From assembly GCF_014649335.1 (NCBI RefSeq), contig NZ_BMSV01000004.1, positions 186,001 to 250,000 of the forward strand: a stretch of DNA of 64,000 nucleotides, read 5' to 3'. The DNA comes from Streptomyces roseolilacinus. GTDB taxonomy: Bacteria > Actinomycetota > Actinomycetes > Streptomycetales > Streptomycetaceae. Positions 35,348 to 44,699 of the stretch are shown piece after piece; the stretch's first letter is position 1, and every line of letters starts with the position of its first letter. The position numbers and the translations under genes were made by a program. Below the pieces are notes generated by a model. It was not told the origin of the DNA. It ran no database searches and saw nothing but the letters and a program-made list of their open reading frames with translations.

Positions 35348-35971
35348 TTATTTTGTTTGGCGTTCCCGGTACGACCTGTGCCAGCGCCGCACCAGCCCCT
35401 CGGGGACCTCCTCCGCGGTCAGCGCGAAGACGAGGTGGTCCCGCCAGGCGCCGTCGATATGGAGGTACCGCGGACGCAGTCCCTCCTCGCGGAATCCCAA
35501 TTTCTCCACGACGCGGCGGCTCGGCCCGTTCTCGGGGCGAATGCACACCTCGATCCGGTGCAGCCCGACCGCCCGGAAGCAGTGGTCGACGGCGAGCGCG
35601 ACCGCCGTGGGCATGACGCCGCGGCCCGCGACGGCCTGGTCGACCCAGTAGCCCACGTGCCCGGAGCACATCGAGCCCCAGGTGATCCCGGCGACGGTGA
35701 GCTGGCCGACGAGCCGGCCCTGGTACTCGATGACGAAGGGCAGCATCCGGCCGGCGTTGGCCTCCGCGCGCAGGTGGCGGACCATCTGCCGGTACGTGGG
35801 GCGCTGGACGTGGGGCGCCCCGGGGGCGGGGGGCGGGACGGTGGCCTCCCAGGGGCGCAGCCAGTCGCGGTTGCGCCCGTTGACCTCCCGCCACGCCTTG
35901 TGGTCGCGCACCTTTATCGGGCGCAGCACCACGTCGCCGTCGGACAGCATCGCGGGCCAGGCGGGGTTCAT
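35348..35971 (-). CDS. rimJ: RimJ/RimL-type GNAT acetyltransferase
   Basis: A 207-residue acetyltransferase. The opening LSDGDVVLRPIKVRDHKAW and the conserved VGYWVDQAVAGRGVMPTAV and ENGPSRRVVEKLGFREEG segments match the ribosomal-protein/N-terminal acetyltransferase branch. The ATG overlaps the mogA stop by 4 bp, so it is part of the leftward molybdenum-cofactor block. Substrate unknown; the gene symbol is only a family label. An AT-richer 140-bp gap separates it from sepX and probably holds the sepX promoter. Confidence 0.88.
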   Translation of the reverse strand: MNPAWPAMLSDGDVVLRPIKVRDHKAWREVNGRNRDWLRPWEATVPPPAPGAPHVQRPTYRQMVRHLRAEANAGRMLPFVIEYQGRLVGQLTVAGITWGSMCSGHVGYWVDQAVAGRGVMPTAVALAVDHCFRAVGLHRIEVCIRPENGPSRRVVEKLGFREEGLRPRYLHIDGAWRDHLVFALTAEEVPEGLVRRWHRSYRERQTK

Positions 35972-36456
35972 GACGCCGGTCTCGGGTGGTCGCCGCCGCG
36001 CAGCTGGTCCACCGCGTGGACGAGGAGCGGCTCCAGGACGGCGAGGCCGTCGCGTACGCCGCCGGTGGAACCGGGCAGGTTGACGATCAGGGTGCGGCCC
36101 GCGACGCCGGCCAGGCCGCGGGAGAGGGCCGCCGTGGGGACCTTCTCCCGGCCGTACGCGCGGATGGCCTCCGGGATGCCGGGGACCTCGTGGTCGAGGA
36201 CGCGGCGGGTGGCCTCGGGGGTGGCGTCGGTGGGCGAGACGCCCGTGCCGCCGGTCGTGAGGATCACGTCGTACCCGGCGCGCACCCCCGCGCGCAGGGC
36301 GGCCTCGACGGGATCGCCGTCCGGGACGACCCGCGGGCCGTCGACGGCGAAGCCGAGCGCCGCGAGGCCCTCGGCGAGGAGGGGGCCGCCCCGGTCCTCG
36401 TACACGCCGGCCGCGGCGCGGTTCGAGGCGGTGACCACCAGCGCGCGGTACGTCAC
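35968..36456 (-). CDS. mogA: Molybdopterin adenylyltransferase MogA/MoaB
   Basis: A 162-residue protein that adenylates molybdopterin before metal insertion. [23 protein letters not shown] opens the fold. The signature [19 protein letters not shown] lies near residue 70. [17 protein letters not shown] follows. The GTG overlaps the moaC stop by 4 bp and its own stop overlaps the GNAT start by 4 bp. Works downstream of MoaC and with MoeA. Confidence 0.93.
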   Translation of the reverse strand: MTYRALVVTASNRAAAGVYEDRGGPLLAEGLAALGFAVDGPRVVPDGDPVEAALRAGVRAGYDVILTTGGTGVSPTDATPEATRRVLDHEVPGIPEAIRAYGREKVPTAALSRGLAGVAGRTLIVNLPGSTGGVRDGLAVLEPLLVHAVDQLRGGDHPRPAS

Positions 36457-36932
36457 GGCCGGCTCCAGTCCCCGGACTTGCCGCCCGTCTTCTCCTCCAC
36501 CCGCACGTCGGTGATGACGGCGGCCTTGTCGACCGCCTTGACCATGTCGACGACGGTCAACGCGGCCACGGACACCGCCGTGAGGGCCTCCATCTCGACG
36601 CCCGTGCGGTCCGTGGTCCGCACGGTCGCGGTGATCTCGACCGCGTCGTCGGCGACGCTCAGGTCGACCTTCACGCCGGAGACGGCGAGGGGGTGGCACA
36701 GCGGGATCAGGTCGGGCGTGCGCTTGGCGCCCATGATCCCGGCGATGCGGGCGGTGGCGAGCGCGTCGCCCTTCGGGACGCCCTCGCCGCGCAGCAGCTC
36801 CACCACCCGCGGCGACACGAGGACCCGTCCGCTCGCACGCGCGGTACGGGTGGTGACGTCCTTCGCCGAGACGTCCACCATGCGGGCCGCCCCCGCCTCG
36901 TCGATGTGGGTCAGGCTGCCTTGCGTACTCAA
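36453..36932 (-). CDS. moaC: Cyclic pyranopterin monophosphate synthase MoaC
   Basis: A 159-residue enzyme of early molybdenum-cofactor synthesis. [21 protein letters not shown] is the family opening. [19 protein letters not shown] and LIPLCHPL contain active-site residues, and [22 protein letters not shown] forms the core. The start is a TTG ([14 protein letters not shown]), chosen because the family begins at this point and GGAG lies just upstream. It is 92 bp after moeA and overlaps mogA by 4 bp. Confidence 0.94.
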   Translation of the reverse strand: MSTQGSLTHIDEAGAARMVDVSAKDVTTRTARASGRVLVSPRVVELLRGEGVPKGDALATARIAGIMGAKRTPDLIPLCHPLAVSGVKVDLSVADDAVEITATVRTTDRTGVEMEALTAVSVAALTVVDMVKAVDKAAVITDVRVEEKTGGKSGDWSRP

Positions 36933-37024
36933 CTCACTCCGCCTCGCGATCCTGGCGCCGGTCGTCCTGTCCGGCGCGGCGGCAGCCACCGTACCGCCAC
37001 GGCCACCCCGGGGGGCCCGCCGGT

Positions 37025-38341
37025 TCAGCCGATGAGAACCACCTCCAGCTCGGTCCCCGGCTCCACGCGCGTGGCGTCCTCCGGTACGACGATGAGCGCG
37101 TCGGCCTGGGCGAGGGCGGCGATCAGGTGCGACCCGGCACCGCCCACAGGAGCGACGGTACCCGCCCGGGCGTCGTACGTCCCGCGCAGGAACTGGCGCT
37201 TCCCGGCGGGCGAGGACAGCGGCCCGGCGGCGGACAGCACGGCACGCGCGCGGGGGCGGTGCAGGTCCCGCAGTCCCATGAGGGCGCGGATCGCGGGCCG
37301 CACGAACAGCTCGAAGGAGACGTACGAGGAGACGGGGTTGCCCGGCAGGGCGAGCAGCGGCGTGTGGTCGGGGCCGACGGAGCCGAAGCCCTGGGGCTTT
37401 CCGGGCTGCATGGCGAGCGTGCGGAACTCGACGCCGCCGCCCGGCTCGTCGGCGTCGGAAGCGGCCGACAGGGCCTCCTTGACCACGTCGTACGCGCCGA
37501 CGCTGACGCCGCCCGTGGTCACCAGGAGGTCCGCGCGGACCAGCTGGTCCTCGATGGTGGCGCGCAGCGTGTCCGCGTCGTCCGTGACGGCGCCGACCCG
37601 GTAGGCGATGGCGCCGGCGTCGCGGGCGGCGGCGGCCAGGGCGAAGCTGTTGGAGTCGTAGATCTGGCCGGGGCCCAGCTCGGTGCCCGGCTGGACGAGC
37701 TCGCTGCCCGTGGACAGGACGACCACGCGGGGGCGGGGGCGGACCCGGACCGTGCCGCGGCCGATGGCGGCGAGGAGGCCGATCTGGGACGGCCCGAGGA
37801 CCGTGCCCGCCGCGAGGGCCAGGTCGCCGGCGGCCACGTCGCTGCCGCGCGCGCGTACGTGGGCGCGGGCCTCGGCGGGGCGGTGGACGCGGACCTCGCC
37901 GCCCGCCCCCTCCGGGGCCGCGCTGGCCGCGCGCATGCCGGTGGCGGCGCCGCCGCCGGTGCCGCCGTCGGTCCACTCGACGGGGACGACCGCCTCGGCG
38001 CCGGGCGGGAGGGGCGCGCCGGTCATGATCCGCGCGGCCTGGCCGGGGCCGACCTCGGGCAGGCCGTCGCTGCCGGCCGCCACGTCCCCGACGACGGTGA
38101 GCACCGCGGGGAACTCCTCGCTCGCCCCGGCGACGTCGGCGACGCGCACCGCGTAGCCGTCCATGGAGCTGTTGTCGAAGGGCGGCAGGGCGACGGGCAC
38201 CGTGACGTCCTCGACCAGCACGCAGCCCTGGGCGTCGGGCAGCTGCAGCTCGATGGGGTCCAGCGGGTGGACGGTCGCGAGGATGTCCTCGAGGTGCTCG
38301 TCCACCGTCCAGACGGTTCTCTCCGGGCTCACTGAGGTCAC
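37025..38341 (-). CDS. MoeA/gephyrin-like protein (molybdopterin molybdotransferase or divisome Glp)
   Basis: A 438-residue protein with all four MoeA domains. The active-site region [14 protein letters not shown] is near residue 55 and [18 protein letters not shown] near 105. The MoCF domain has [12 protein letters not shown] and [19 protein letters not shown] near residue 265, and [17 protein letters not shown] near 345. It could insert molybdate into molybdopterin. In actinobacteria a MoeA paralogue called Glp also acts in cell division with the membrane receptor GlpR. The nearby sepX/glpR gene makes that function possible here. GTG start overlapping galU by 4 bp. Confidence 0.9.
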   Translation of the reverse strand: MTSVSPERTVWTVDEHLEDILATVHPLDPIELQLPDAQGCVLVEDVTVPVALPPFDNSSMDGYAVRVADVAGASEEFPAVLTVVGDVAAGSDGLPEVGPGQAARIMTGAPLPPGAEAVVPVEWTDGGTGGGAATGMRAASAAPEGAGGEVRVHRPAEARAHVRARGSDVAAGDLALAAGTVLGPSQIGLLAAIGRGTVRVRPRPRVVVLSTGSELVQPGTELGPGQIYDSNSFALAAAARDAGAIAYRVGAVTDDADTLRATIEDQLVRADLLVTTGGVSVGAYDVVKEALSAASDADEPGGGVEFRTLAMQPGKPQGFGSVGPDHTPLLALPGNPVSSYVSFELFVRPAIRALMGLRDLHRPRARAVLSAAGPLSSPAGKRQFLRGTYDARAGTVAPVGGAGSHLIAALAQADALIVVPEDATRVEPGTELEVVLIG

Positions 38342-39249
38342 AGGGCCTCCATCTCCTCGGTGACGTAACGGCGGAGCCAGGATCGGAACTCCGGTCCCAG
38401 ATCCTCACGTTCGCACGCGATTCTGACAATCGCCCGCAGGTAGTCGCCGCGGTCGCCGGTGTCGTAGCGGCGGCCCTTGAAGACGACGCCGTGGACGGGG
38501 CCGCCGGCCCCGTCGTCGACGGCGAGCTTGTGGAGGGCGTCGGTCAGCTGGATCTCGCCGCCCCGGCCGGGCGCGGTCTCGCGCAGTATCCCGAAGATCG
38601 ACGGGTCCAGGACGTACCGGCCGATGACCGCGTAGTTGCTGGGGGCGTCGGCGGGGTCGGGCTTCTCCACGAGGTCGGTGACCCTGACCACGTCGGCCTC
38701 GCCGGACGGCTCGACGGCGGCGCAGCCGTAGAGGTGGATCTGGGCCGGGTCGACCTCCATGAGGGCCACGACGCTGCCGCCCTGCCGCTCCCGCACCTCC
38801 ACCATGCGGGACAGCAGGGGGTCGCGGGGGTCGATCAGGTCGTCGCCGAGGAGCACGGCGAACGGCTGGTCGCCGACGTGCGGGGCGGCGCACAGGACGG
38901 CGTGGCCGAGGCCGCGCGGGTCGCCCTGGCGGACGTAGTGCATGGTCGCCAGCTCGTTCGACGCCCTGACGCGCTCCAGCCTCTCCCGGTCGCCCTTGCG
39001 GTAGAGCGCCTCCTCCAGCTCGTAGTTCCGGTCGAAGTGGTCCTCCAGGGGCCGCTTGTTCCGGCCGGTGATCATCAGTACGTCGTGCAGACCGGCACCC
39101 ACCGCCTCCTCGACCACGTACTGGATGGCGGGTTTGTCGACGACCGGCAGCATCTCCTTGGGAGTGGCCTTCGTGGCGGGCAGGAACCGGGTGCCGAGTC
39201 CCGCGGCGGGGATGACAGCCTTGCTGATCCCGGGGTGCGACTGAGTCAT
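38338..39249 (-). CDS. galU: UTP-glucose-1-phosphate uridylyltransferase
   Basis: A 303-residue enzyme making UDP-glucose from UTP and glucose-1-phosphate. [21 protein letters not shown] is the nucleotide-binding signature, followed by [22 protein letters not shown] and [21 protein letters not shown] match the family. Full length. ATG start. First gene of the leftward block galU-moeA/glp-moaC-mogA-GNAT, with 4-bp overlaps at most junctions. Divergent from the 5-FTHF cyclo-ligase gene. Confidence 0.95.
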   Translation of the reverse strand: MTQSHPGISKAVIPAAGLGTRFLPATKATPKEMLPVVDKPAIQYVVEEAVGAGLHDVLMITGRNKRPLEDHFDRNYELEEALYRKGDRERLERVRASNELATMHYVRQGDPRGLGHAVLCAAPHVGDQPFAVLLGDDLIDPRDPLLSRMVEVRERQGGSVVALMEVDPAQIHLYGCAAVEPSGEADVVRVTDLVEKPDPADAPSNYAVIGRYVLDPSIFGILRETAPGRGGEIQLTDALHKLAVDDGAGGPVHGVVFKGRRYDTGDRGDYLRAIVRIACEREDLGPEFRSWLRRYVTEEMEAL

Positions 39250-39270
39250 GGCCAGTACCCTATCCGTTCG

Positions 39271-39313
39271 ATATGGGAGGAAGATGAGCCCTTGGTTAAC
39301 TTCCTCCTCATAT
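39271..39313. promoter_or_regulatory. Bulged hairpin in the galU / cyclo-ligase intergenic region
   Basis: GGAGGAAG (39276-39283) pairs with CTTCCTCC (39300-39307). ATATG at the left pairs with CATAT at the right around a one-base bulge, giving 13 pairs with a 16-base loop. Both divergent genes have this in their leader region. It could be a leader hairpin or an operator dyad. Confidence 0.55.
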
Positions 39314-39341
39314 AGGGGATTACGAGAGGTTGGCGAGTGTC

Positions 39342-40019
39342 GTGACGGAAGACGAGGCGGGGACGGGCGGCGGCGGCCGGGACGGCGCGGGCAGCGGACC
39401 GCGGGGGCGCGCGCCCGGTGAGCGGGCGCCGGACAAGGCGGGGCTGCGGGAGCGGCTGCTCGCCGCCCGCACCCTGCTGACCGGGGAGGACGTCCGGCGG
39501 GCCGCCGGGGCCCTCGCCGCCGCGGCGCTGGGGCTGCCGGAGCTGGCGGGGGCCGGCACGGTCGCCGCGTACGTCTCCGTGGGGCGCGAGCCGGGCACCC
39601 GGGAGCTGGTCGACGCGCTGCACGCGCGGGGCGTGCGGGTGCTGCTGCCCGTCCTGCTGGACGACAACGACCTGGACTGGGCTGCCTACGCGGGCGTCGA
39701 GGGCCTCGCCAAGGCGCGGCTGGGGCTGCTGGAGCCGTCGGGGCCCCGCCTCGGCCCGGACGCGGTCACGGAGGCGGACGCGGTGCTGCTGCCGGGGCTC
39801 GCGGTGGACGCGCGGGGCATGCGGCTGGGCCGGGGCGGCGGCTCGTACGACCGGGTGCTGGCCCGCCTGGCGCGCGCGGGGGCCGATCCGGCGCTCGTGG
39901 TGCTCCTCTACGCGCACGAGGTGGTCGCCCGGGTCCCGGAGGAACCGCACGACCACCCCGTGCACGCGGTGGTGACTCCCGACGGGGTGCGGCGCTTCAG
40001 CGCGCCCCGCCCGGTCTGA
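39342..40019 (+). CDS. 5-formyltetrahydrofolate cyclo-ligase
   Basis: A 225-residue enzyme converting 5-formyl-THF to 5,10-methenyl-THF with ATP. The body starts DKAGLRERLLAARTLL after a Gly/Pro-rich extension of about 30 residues. YVSVGREPGTRELVDAL and the signature GLAVDARGMRLGRGGGSYDR are clear. The GTG at 39342 was chosen over a TTG at 39330 that touches the AGAGG ribosome site. Divergent from galU, as commonly seen in actinobacteria. Confidence 0.92.
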   Translation: MTEDEAGTGGGGRDGAGSGPRGRAPGERAPDKAGLRERLLAARTLLTGEDVRRAAGALAAAALGLPELAGAGTVAAYVSVGREPGTRELVDALHARGVRVLLPVLLDDNDLDWAAYAGVEGLAKARLGLLEPSGPRLGPDAVTEADAVLLPGLAVDARGMRLGRGGGSYDRVLARLARAGADPALVVLLYAHEVVARVPEEPHDHPVHAVVTPDGVRRFSAPRPV

Positions 40020-42818
40020 TCAGGGCTTCAGGACGAGGTGGTCGGTCTTCGCCGCGTCGACCGCCTTGTCGCTGAACGGCCAGTCCAGCAGTTCGCCCCT
40101 GGCCCACGCCTCGGTCTGGTCCGTGTAGTGCGGGTGGTAGGCGTGGCCAGAGGCGCCGGTCAGGTTGATCCAGCGGGACTTGTCCCAGTCGCCGACGTTG
40201 ACGACCATCCGCATGGACGGCACCCAGACGACGCCGTAGCCGCCCGCCGCGTTCCAGCCGGTGGCGTTGACGGCCGCCTCGCCGCCCGACAGGTTCCACG
40301 GGCCGCGGTTGAGCAGGAACTTCACGAGGTCCGGGCCGCCCGTGCCCAGCGTCTGGTTGCGCAGGGTCAGCTGGTGCAGCCGGCCCCAGCTCCAGGTGGA
40401 GACGTCCTTGCCGAGCTCCGCGGTCAGCTCCCAGCGGGCGTCCTTCATGGCGCGGGCGAACAGCTGGTCGCGGGTCTCGGTGGCCGCGTCGAGACGGTTC
40501 TCGGGCGTGTGCCACCAGGCGTTGTCCTCGTCCTGCAGGAGCGGGCGGACCACCTCGTACCAGCGGTCGCTGCCGTCCGGCTGCGCCTTGTCCGCGTCGC
40601 GCTGGCCGCACTCGCGGACGAGCCGGTCGCGCTGGTCGTCCGGGACGGTGGGGTCGGCGGCCGGGACGCGGAGGCACTCGCCCTTGACGCGCAGCTCCTT
40701 GGGCAGCTTGTCGCCGAACGCCAGCTTCAGGACGTTGCGCCAGACCGCGTTGAAGTACGCGGCGGCCGGGGAGTCGGCCTCCTGGGTGTAGTCCCAGCCC
40801 TCCAGCAGCCTCTGCGCCTCCCGGACGTACGGGTCCGAGATGTCGACCCTCAGCAGGAGCGGCGTCAGCAGCTTGGCGATCTCGCTCTGGTTGTCCGTCT
40901 GCATGGTGCGCATGTCGTCGGTCGAGATCTTGCCGCCGTCCTTGATCTTCGACTCGATGAGGTCGTTGATGCGCTGGCTGCGGGAGCCGTAGCCCCAGTC
41001 GGCGGTGAGGTGGTGCGGGTACTCCTCGCCGTTCACGACGGCCTGGTTGGCGGTGACGATGTAGCCGCGCGCGGGGTCCTCCTCGTACGGCAGCTCGTCG
41101 AAGGGGACGTACTTCTTCTTCCAGTCGTACGCCGGGTCCCAGCCGGGCGCCGGGAGCGTGCCGTCGTGGCCCTTGGCGCGGACGGGGATCTTGCCGGGGG
41201 CCTGGTAGCCGATGTGGCCCTCGGAGCCCTTGGCGTCGGCGTAGATCAGGTTCTGCGACGGCACCTCGAAGTCGCGGGCGGCGGCCCGGAACTCCTTGAA
41301 GTCGCGGGCGCGGTTCAGCTTGAACACGGCGTCCATGGACTTGCCCGGGTCGAGGGCGGTCCAGCGCAGGGAGACCGCGTAGCCCTCGCCACGGTCGGGG
41401 GCGAGGTCGGTGACGGGGGCCTTCTGGCCGACCTTCTCCAGCTCGCCGCTGCGGTCGGAGATCAGCGGGCCGTTGACGGTGGTGCGGACGGTGATGGTGC
41501 GGCTGGTGCCGCCGGCGACCTTGATGACCTCGTCGCGGGTCTCGAACGGCACCTCCTTGGTGCCGCGCAGGTAGCCGCGGTCGGTGACCTTCTGCAGGTA
41601 CAGGTCGGTGACGTCGGCGCCGAGGTTGGTGAAGCCCCAGGCGATGTCCTGGTTGTGGCCGATGACGACGCCCGGCATCCCGGCGAAGGTGTAGCCGGCG
41701 ACGTCGTAGCGGCACGTGTCGGAGACGGCGCGGCAGTGCAGGCCCATCTGGTACCAGACGGACGGCAGCTGCGGGGCGAGGTGCGGGTCGTTGGCCAGCA
41801 GCGGCTTGCCGGTGGTCGTGTGCTTGCCGGAGACGACCCAGGAGTTGGAGCCGATGCCGGAGCCGTTCGGGCCGAGCAGGGCGGGGACGGACTCGAGCGC
41901 CTCGGAGAGGGCCGCGAGCTGGGACTGGAGGCCGCTCTGGGCGCCGATGCCGGTGCCGGTGCCCGCGCCCTGGCCGGTGCCGGTGCCCTGGGTGCCGCCC
42001 TGCAGGCCGCCGCCCTCGCCGGTGCCCGTGCCGTCGCCGGCGCCCGTGCCGTCGCCGTCCTCGCCGTCACCGTCGCCGGAGACCTCGAAGCCGTCGACGA
42101 CGGGGCGGTGCGCCTTGTACGGGTAGTCCGGGTACAGGTCCTCGATCTGGCGGGCGCTGAGCCGGCTCGTCATGAGCGAGCGGTCGATCTCGTCCCGCAT
42201 GTTGCCGCGCAGGTCCCAGGCCATGGCCTTCAGCCAGGCGATCGAGTCGACCGGGGTCCAGGGCTCGATCGCGTAGTCGTGCGAGAAGGCGAGCGCGGAG
42301 TACTCGACGGAGACGTCGCGGGGCGCCCTGTCCTTCAGGTAGGCGTTGACGCCGTCCGCGTAGGCCCGGAGGTTCTTCTTCGTCTCCTCGGACAGGACCT
42401 TGTCGTACTCCTCCTGCGCCACCCGGTGCCAGCCGAGCGTGCGGAGGAACGCGTCCGTGTCGACCATGCGCTTGCCGAGCATCTCGGAGAGGCGGCCCGC
42501 GGTCATGTGGCGGCGGACGTCCATCTCCCAGAAGCGGTCCTGGGCCTGGACGTACCCCTGGGCACGGAACAGGTCCTCGTCGGTGGAGGCGTAGATCTGC
42601 GGGACGCCGCGGCCGTCGCGCTTGACGTCGACCGGCCCGGAGAGACCGTCGAGCCGGAGCGTGCCGGTGGTCTGCGGGAAGGGGGCGCGCACGGTGCTGA
42701 CGCCCCAGTAGGCGCCGTAGCCGACGCCCGCGACGAGCGCCAGCACCAGGGCGATCACGAGCAAGCGGGCACGTCGCCCCTTCTTCTTGGGGGAAGAGAC
42801 GGTGGTGTTGGCGGGCAT
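40020..42818 (-). CDS. Penicillin acylase family Ntn hydrolase
   Basis: A 932-residue S45-family amidase. A membrane helix (LLVIALVLALVAGVGYGAYWGV) near residues 20-41 anchors or exports it. VPQIYASTDEDLFRAQGYVQAQDRFWEMD is the alpha-chain signature. Autocleavage is expected before Ser324 in GIGSNSWVVSG, which becomes the nucleophile of the beta chain. Just before it lies a Gly/Asp/Thr-rich linker (about residues 250-300), a likely spacer peptide. NDPHLAPQLPSVWYQ follows as expected. Natural substrates may be N-acyl compounds such as acyl-homoserine lactones or lipopeptides. The ATG has GAAGGA upstream. Converges with the cyclo-ligase gene with no gap. Confidence 0.92.
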   Translation of the reverse strand: MPANTTVSSPKKKGRRARLLVIALVLALVAGVGYGAYWGVSTVRAPFPQTTGTLRLDGLSGPVDVKRDGRGVPQIYASTDEDLFRAQGYVQAQDRFWEMDVRRHMTAGRLSEMLGKRMVDTDAFLRTLGWHRVAQEEYDKVLSEETKKNLRAYADGVNAYLKDRAPRDVSVEYSALAFSHDYAIEPWTPVDSIAWLKAMAWDLRGNMRDEIDRSLMTSRLSARQIEDLYPDYPYKAHRPVVDGFEVSGDGDGEDGDGTGAGDGTGTGEGGGLQGGTQGTGTGQGAGTGTGIGAQSGLQSQLAALSEALESVPALLGPNGSGIGSNSWVVSGKHTTTGKPLLANDPHLAPQLPSVWYQMGLHCRAVSDTCRYDVAGYTFAGMPGVVIGHNQDIAWGFTNLGADVTDLYLQKVTDRGYLRGTKEVPFETRDEVIKVAGGTSRTITVRTTVNGPLISDRSGELEKVGQKAPVTDLAPDRGEGYAVSLRWTALDPGKSMDAVFKLNRARDFKEFRAAARDFEVPSQNLIYADAKGSEGHIGYQAPGKIPVRAKGHDGTLPAPGWDPAYDWKKKYVPFDELPYEEDPARGYIVTANQAVVNGEEYPHHLTADWGYGSRSQRINDLIESKIKDGGKISTDDMRTMQTDNQSEIAKLLTPLLLRVDISDPYVREAQRLLEGWDYTQEADSPAAAYFNAVWRNVLKLAFGDKLPKELRVKGECLRVPAADPTVPDDQRDRLVRECGQRDADKAQPDGSDRWYEVVRPLLQDEDNAWWHTPENRLDAATETRDQLFARAMKDARWELTAELGKDVSTWSWGRLHQLTLRNQTLGTGGPDLVKFLLNRGPWNLSGGEAAVNATGWNAAGGYGVVWVPSMRMVVNVGDWDKSRWINLTGASGHAYHPHYTDQTEAWARGELLDWPFSDKAVDAAKTDHLVLKP

Positions 42819-43186
42819 CGCTGTCCTTCGAGGCGCAGGCTTGGTCCAGGAGTGCTGGGAGCAACCATAGGCGCAGCGCCCGGCGGGCCCGGACGCGGTG
42901 TCAGTAAGGAGCCCCTCCGCGGGCGGCGGTACCGGCGTCAGGAAAGCGTTAAAGATTAGGTAAGGTAACGAAGTACCGACCGTCGCGGGCCCCTCACCCG
43001 GCCGGACATACCCGACACACCCCCGTCTTTCCCTGCATACCGGCAACTACGGGAACCCCTCCGACCGGTGGGGACGGCGCCCACGCGCGCGGCCGGGCCG
43101 GAAGGCCGGGGTGCGGGCGCCCGCGCACGACTGAACGCGCACAACTGAAGAGGTCCGCCCACGCATCTCCCGGGAAGGTTCGGCCC
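42819..43186. other. Divergent promoter region between Ntn hydrolase and antiporter genes
   Basis: About 370 bases. A short AT-richer patch near 42940-42980 (GCGTTAAAGATTAGGTAAGG) is flanked by CGTTA and TAACG arms and is the likely promoter area. A GC-rich hairpin-capable stretch lies near 43090-43130. No gene is seen. Confidence 0.55.
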
Positions 43187-44677
43187 CTGACTGTCCACCA
43201 GCTCAACGAACTCCTGTTCATCGGCTCGCTCGTGCTGCTCGTCGCCGTCGTCGCGGTGCGCCTGTCCTCGCGCAGCGGCCTGCCCAGCCTGCTCCTGTAC
43301 CTCGGCATCGGCATCGCCATGGGGCAGGACGGCATCGGCAACGTCGCCTTCGACAACGCGGAACTCACCCAGGTCATCGGATACGGCGCGCTCGTCGTGA
43401 TCCTCGCCGAGGGCGGTCTGGGCACCAAGTGGAAGGAGATCAGGCCCGCGCTGCCCGCCGCGACCGTCCTCGCGACCCTCGGCGTCGCGGTGAGCGTGGG
43501 CATCACGGCCGCCGCGGCGCACTACCTCGTCGGCCTGGAGTGGCGCCAGGCGCTGCTCATCGGCGCCGTCGTCTCCTCCACGGACGCCGCGGCCGTCTTC
43601 TCCGTGCTGCGCAAGGTGCCCCTGCCGTCACGGGTGACCGGCACCCTGGAGGCCGAGTCGGGGTTCAACGACGCGCCCGTCGTGATCCTGGTGGTCGCCT
43701 TCTCGACGACGGGCCCCGTGGACAGCTGGTACGTCCTGATCGGCACGATCGCGCTGGAGCTCGCCATCGGCACGGGCATCGGCCTGGCGGTCGGCCTCCT
43801 CGGCGCGTACGGCCTGAGGCGCGTCGCCCTGCCGGCCTCCGGCCTGTACCCGATCGCCGTGATGGCCATCGCCGTCACCGCGTACGCGGCGGGCGCCCTC
43901 GCGCACGGCAGCGGCTTCCTCGCGGTCTACCTGGCGTCCATGGTGCTCGGCAACGCGAAGCTGCCGCACCAGCCGGCCAACCGCGGCTTCGCCGAGGGTC
44001 TCGGCTGGATCGCCCAGATCGGGATGTTCGTCCTGCTCGGCCTGCTGGTGACCCCGCACGAGCTGCTGCGGGACTTCTGGCCGGCGGTGGCCATCGGGCT
44101 GGTCCTGACGGCCGTGGCGCGGCCGGTGTCGGTCCTGCTGAGCCTGACGCCGTTCCGCATCCCGTGGCAGGAGCAGGCCCTGATGTCGTGGGCCGGGCTG
44201 CGCGGCGCGGTGCCGATCATCCTGGCGACGATCCCGATGGTGTCGGGCATCGAGGGCAGCCGGAAGGTCTTCAACATCGTCTTCGTCCTGGTCGTCGTCT
44301 ACACGCTGGTGCAGGGGCCGACGCTGCCCTGGCTGGCGAAGGCGCTGCGGCTGGGCGACGGGGAGGGGGCCAAGGACCTGGGGGTGGAGTCGGCGCCCCT
44401 GGAGCGGCTGCGCGGCCACCTGCTGTCGGTGTCCATCCCGGAGCGGTCGCGGATGCACGGCGTGGAGGTCGCGGAGCTGCGGCTGCCGCCCGGCGCGGCG
44501 GTCACCCTCGTCGTCCGGGACGGCGCGAGCTTCGTGCCGTCGCCCACGACGGTGCTGCGGCGCGGCGACGAGCTGCTGGTCGTGGCGACGGACCCGGTGC
44601 GGGACGCGGCGGAGCAGCGGCTGCGGGCCGTCGGCCGGGGCGGCAAGCTGGCGGGCTGGCTGGGGACGGGCGGCTGA
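43187..44677 (+). CDS. Potassium/proton antiporter, CPA1 NhaP2-like with C-terminal TrkA_C domain
   Basis: A 496-residue transporter: about twelve membrane helices (residues 1-385) and a C-terminal RCK/TrkA_C domain (ERSRMHGVEVAELRLPPGAAVTLVVRDG, RRGDELLVVATD). The transport core has LLIGAVVSSTDAAAVFSVL and ESGFNDAPVVILV, the acidic/Asp motif of CPA1 antiporters. It would export K+ or Na+ for protons. No ATG, GTG or TTG precedes the first helix in frame. The CTG at 43187 (LTVHQLNELLFIGSLVLL) follows GGGAAGG by eight bases and gives the full first helix, so I use it. The next in-frame start, GTG at 43232, would truncate that helix. Confidence 0.88.
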   Translation: MTVHQLNELLFIGSLVLLVAVVAVRLSSRSGLPSLLLYLGIGIAMGQDGIGNVAFDNAELTQVIGYGALVVILAEGGLGTKWKEIRPALPAATVLATLGVAVSVGITAAAAHYLVGLEWRQALLIGAVVSSTDAAAVFSVLRKVPLPSRVTGTLEAESGFNDAPVVILVVAFSTTGPVDSWYVLIGTIALELAIGTGIGLAVGLLGAYGLRRVALPASGLYPIAVMAIAVTAYAAGALAHGSGFLAVYLASMVLGNAKLPHQPANRGFAEGLGWIAQIGMFVLLGLLVTPHELLRDFWPAVAIGLVLTAVARPVSVLLSLTPFRIPWQEQALMSWAGLRGAVPIILATIPMVSGIEGSRKVFNIVFVLVVVYTLVQGPTLPWLAKALRLGDGEGAKDLGVESAPLERLRGHLLSVSIPERSRMHGVEVAELRLPPGAAVTLVVRDGASFVPSPTTVLRRGDELLVVATDPVRDAAEQRLRAVGRGGKLAGWLGTGG

Positions 44678-44699
44678 CCGCCCGGCGGCCGGCCCCCGG

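Noticed and set aside
37025..38429. Long antisense and shifted frames through moeA/glp and galU
   Set aside because: Arg/Gly/Pro-rich with no motifs; the true genes on the minus strand cover the region with 4-bp overlaps.
42953..42973. TTAGGTAAGGTAACGAAG as an iron box (IdeR/DmdR1)
   Set aside because: Only the left half matches the iron-box consensus; the right half lacks the complementary CCTAA arm.
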